A DNA stretch of 9,827 nt, taken from the NCBI GenBank assembly GCA_002435595.1, contig DJBL01000170.1:1-9827 (forward strand). Direction: 5' to 3'. The notes below the pieces were generated by a model. That model ran no database searches and had not been told where the DNA came from. It saw only the letters and a program-made list of their open reading frames with translations. Position numbers and translations under genes: made by a program. The DNA is from Stenotrophomonas maltophilia. Lineage in GTDB: Bacteria > Pseudomonadota > Gammaproteobacteria > Xanthomonadales > Xanthomonadaceae. This document shows positions 7,837 through 9,827 of the stretch, piece after piece (the first letter of the stretch is position 1; the number at the start of each line of letters is the position of its first letter).

Positions 7837-7860
7837 TCAACTCCGGGGTGTCAGGGTCAT
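7837..7860 (-). other. Seven-codon mini-cistron bridging entC and entE (possible coupling element)
   Basis: The reading is Met-Thr-Leu-Thr-Pro-Arg-Ser-stop. Its ATG overlaps the entC stop in an ATGA, and its TGA ends two bases before the entE ATG. It covers most of the only sizeable gap in the operon (22 nt) and contains the GGAG of entE. It could carry terminating ribosomes from entC onto the entE start. The arrangement is directly visible; a function is inference, and it may be fortuitous. Confidence 0.25.
7841..7844 (-). promoter_or_regulatory. Ribosome binding site that decides the entE start
   Basis: GGAG is spaced six bases from the ATG at 7834. The alternative in-frame GTG at 7864 overlaps the end of entC and has no such site, so the shorter 550-residue EntE is favoured. 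Confidence 0.65.
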
Positions 7861-9038
7861 GCACAGGTCGCCGCGTCCACGCCGAGGGCGTTCAACAGCG
7901 CGCCGAACTTGGCCGCGGTTTCGGCGACCTCCATCGCCGGTTGCGAGTCGGCCACGATGCCCGCACCGGCGTACACGCGCACCTGGCGGTCCTGGAGGTG
8001 CGCGCAGCGGATGGCCACGTACCAGTCACCGTCGCCGTCGGCATCGATCCAGCCCACCGCCCCGGCATAGAAACCGCGCGGCACCGGCTCCAGCGCGGCA
8101 ATGGTGTCCAGGGCCTGCTGTCGTGGCGTTCCGCATACCGCCGGGGTGGGATGCAGTGCGGCCACCAGCGCGGCCACCGGCGTGGTCGGATCATCGAGCG
8201 TGGCGGTGATGCGGGTGCCCAGGTGCCACATGGTGGCGGTGGCGTGCAGCGACGGGCGGGGCGCGGCATCGATATGCCGACACCACGGCGCCAGCGCAGC
8301 CACGATCGCCTCGACCACGTGGCGGTGCTCGTCATGGTCCTTGGCCGAGCCCAGCAACGCCTGCGCGGTGCGCGCGTCCTGGTCCGGGTCACTGCTGCGG
8401 CGCGCCGAGCCGGCCAGCGGATGCGAGAGCACCGTACGCCCCCGGCGTGAGACCAGCAGCTCCGGCGTGGCCCCGACCAGCCAGGCAGGGGCCTGCCCGT
8501 CCTGCACCGGCAACGACACCAGGTAGGTGGCCACGCTGGGGTCCTGGCCGAGCCGCGTGGCCAGCTCGCCCGGCGCGATCGCTGCCTCGCTGTGCAGCCG
8601 CAGGCTGCGCGCCAGCACCACCTTGTGCAGCGACGGCGTGGCCCGCTGCAGCTCGGCCAGCGCCCGGGCCACGCTGTCGGCGTAGGCGGAAGGGTCTGGC
8701 TCGGCCACGACGCTGCCGGCAAAGCGTGGCGTCGCCGCGACGCAGGACATGCGGGTGTCGCTGCACACCCCCTGCGGCTGGTGCAGCGCGTCCTCGGCAC
8801 ATGGATCGAACGGCAGCGCGCCTACCAGCAGCGGCAGGCCCGCCCGCGGGGTGGCGAAGAAAGCGGCCACCCGTGCGGCCAGCGTGGCGGTACCCCCGCG
8901 TGGCAGCGACGCACGGCACCCCTGCGCCTGCAGCGAGCGCAGCGGCGCACGCAGCAGGAACGAAGGTTGTGGCGCGCCTTCATCGCGCGGACGATCGACC
9001 GGTTCGCCCGTGGTTGCGGCCAGCAGGGTGTCATTCAT
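7857..9038 (-). CDS. entC: Isochorismate synthase EntC
   Basis: A 393-residue chorismate-utilising enzyme (E. coli EntC has 391) converting chorismate to isochorismate, the committed step of DHB synthesis. Features of the family are Lys139 in HKVVLAR (general base), Glu193 in ATPELL (general acid), the PLAGSARR segment (207-214), KDHDEH (233-238), HPTPAVCGTP (296-305) and YAGAGIV (356-362), with later glutamates in the metal-binding C-terminal region. ATG 9038 overlaps the stop of the MFS gene in an ATGA, and a GAGGGG lies eight bases upstream (9047-9052). Longer in-frame readings would only run into the transporter gene. It is the first biosynthetic gene of the operon. Menaquinone-type MenF is the alternative for this fold, but the neighbours make the siderophore role secure. 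Confidence 0.95.
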   Translation of the reverse strand: MNDTLLAATTGEPVDRPRDEGAPQPSFLLRAPLRSLQAQGCRASLPRGGTATLAARVAAFFATPRAGLPLLVGALPFDPCAEDALHQPQGVCSDTRMSCVAATPRFAGSVVAEPDPSAYADSVARALAELQRATPSLHKVVLARSLRLHSEAAIAPGELATRLGQDPSVATYLVSLPVQDGQAPAWLVGATPELLVSRRGRTVLSHPLAGSARRSSDPDQDARTAQALLGSAKDHDEHRHVVEAIVAALAPWCRHIDAAPRPSLHATATMWHLGTRITATLDDPTTPVAALVAALHPTPAVCGTPRQQALDTIAALEPVPRGFYAGAVGWIDADGDGDWYVAIRCAHLQDRQVRVYAGAGIVADSQPAMEVAETAAKFGALLNALGVDAATCA

Positions 9039-9827
9039 GCCGCAGGCCCCTCGCGGTGGCGCAGCGCCGCCACGCTCAACGCCACCAGCAGCACGCCCAC
9101 CAGCAGGTACGGCGCGCTTGGCCGCCACTGGTACAGCAAGGTGCCGAGCATCGGCCCGATCACCATGCCCAGCCCCTGCACCGACGCCACCGTGCCGGCG
9201 GCCGCGCCCTGCTCATGGGCCTGCACCGAATCGGCGGCCAGCGCCTGGAAGGAAGGAAACACAAAGCCCATCCCGAACGCGGCCACGGCGTAGGCGGCCA
9301 ACAGCTCCCAGCGCGCATCCACCAGCGCGACCGACGCAAAGCCCACCCCGGAGATCAACGCGCCGATGGCAATCCAGCGCCGCGGCGGCACCGCGGTCAG
9401 TTTCATCACCAGCGCCTGCGCCGCGATCAGGCCCACGCCAACCGCGGTGAGCGCCAGCCCCGCCGCACGCGCGCCATCGGCCGGTGACAGCTGCAGCCGG
9501 TCGATGGCGAAAAAGCCCACCGTCACCTGCGCGATGGTCACCGAGATCATCGCCGCGAACACCGCCAGGATCGGCAGGCGCAGGCGGGGGTCGGTCCAGC
9601 CCAGGCGTGCGCGCGGGCCGCTCGGTGCCGCGGCGGTCGGGGCATCGGCGGGCAGCCGCCAGCAGATGACCGCCAGCGACAGCAACGGCAGCAACGCGGC
9701 CACGTACAGGGTGAGCGACACCTGATGGAAGGCGATCCAGCCGGCGGCGGCCGGCCCCACCACCATGCCCAGTGCATTGGCACTGCCAAGCTTGGCCATC
9801 GCCGCGGCGCGCTGGCCAGGGGCGGCG
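9035..9827 (-). CDS. MFS transporter, likely catecholate siderophore exporter (N-terminus outside window)
   Basis: About 263 C-terminal residues of a major facilitator superfamily permease; the frame is open through the right edge. Eight hydrophobic segments are visible, matching TM5 to TM12, with a hydrophilic central loop (RLPADAP through WTDPRLRLP) between TM6 and TM7. Motif C of drug/proton antiporters (G-x-x-x-G-P) appears in both halves: ANALGMVVGPAAAG near the start and GLGMVIGPMLG near the end. The ATG at 9799 is internal, since Pro-Gly-Gln-Arg-Ala-Ala-Ala continues upstream. Roughly 140 residues (TM1-4) are missing. It overlaps entC by four bases, so it is co-translated with the pathway. 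By analogy with EntS it probably moves the finished siderophore from cytoplasm to periplasm. The substrate is inferred from context only; a general drug exporter is possible. Confidence 0.88.
   Translation of the reverse strand, partial: AAPGQRAAAMAKLGSANALGMVVGPAAAGWIAFHQVSLTLYVAALLPLLSLAVICWRLPADAPTAAAPSGPRARLGWTDPRLRLPILAVFAAMISVTIAQVTVGFFAIDRLQLSPADGARAAGLALTAVGVGLIAAQALVMKLTAVPPRRWIAIGALISGVGFASVALVDARWELLAAYAVAAFGMGFVFPSFQALAADSVQAHEQGAAAGTVASVQGLGMVIGPMLGTLLYQWRPSAPYLLVGVLLVALSVAALRHREGPAA

Noticed and set aside
6203..8209. Long open frame of 668 codons on the plus strand, antisense to entE and entC
   Set aside because: GC-rich coding DNA commonly leaves the antisense frame open. The translation is rich in Arg, His, Gln, Gly and Ala with no recognisable domain, while the minus strand holds two clearly conserved enzymes.

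Overview
The window is a very GC-rich (roughly 70% by eye) bacterial contig end carrying almost all of a catecholate siderophore (enterobactin-type) biosynthesis operon on the minus strand. Base composition, protein similarity and the layout exporter-entC-entE-entB-entB'-entF-entA, with the aryl carrier protein as a separate small gene, fit Stenotrophomonas or a close Xanthomonadaceae relative. An entCEBB'FA operon is known from S. maltophilia. The species call is inference from memory; no search was run.

Layout, left to right. Bases 1-12 match the 3' end of an Illumina sequencing adapter and are probably not genomic. Positions 14-550 (+) hold the C-terminal part of a TPR-like protein, possibly of the thioredoxin family, cut by the contig end. 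It converges on the siderophore operon across a 41-bp spacer. The operon then occupies 592-9827 on the minus strand and is transcribed right to left: a partial MFS transporter (9035-9827, N-terminus outside the window), entC (7857-9038), entE (6182-7834), entB isochorismatase (5547-6182), entB' aryl carrier protein (5284-5550), entF NRPS (1350-5273) and entA (592-1353). Junctions are 4-nt ATGA overlaps (MFS/entC, entB/entB', entF/entA), a 1-nt TGATG overlap (entE/entB), and two short gaps of 22 nt (entC/entE) and 10 nt (entB'/entF).

How the genes work together: EntC makes isochorismate from chorismate, EntB hydrolyses it to 2,3-dihydro-2,3-dihydroxybenzoate, and EntA oxidises that to 2,3-dihydroxybenzoate (DHB). 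EntE adenylates DHB and loads it onto the phosphopantetheine arm of EntB'. EntF (C-A-T-TE) activates L-serine (its ten-residue specificity code is a full match to the serine code), condenses it with DHB, and its thioesterase oligomerises and releases the DHB-Ser product. The MFS protein is the likely exporter. No catalytic residue I could check is missing, so the cluster looks functional.

The system is not new in kind. The more interesting details are the split EntB, the tight translational coupling (including two possible mini-cistrons bridging the only two gaps), the recurrent GCA-TGA gene ends, the lack of an MbtH gene beside entF, and the adapter at the contig end. The operon promoter, any Fur box, the receptor, the esterase and the phosphopantetheinyl transferase are not in this window. 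There is no gene-free stretch longer than 41 bases, and I saw no RNA genes, mobile elements, CRISPR arrays or sizeable repeats.
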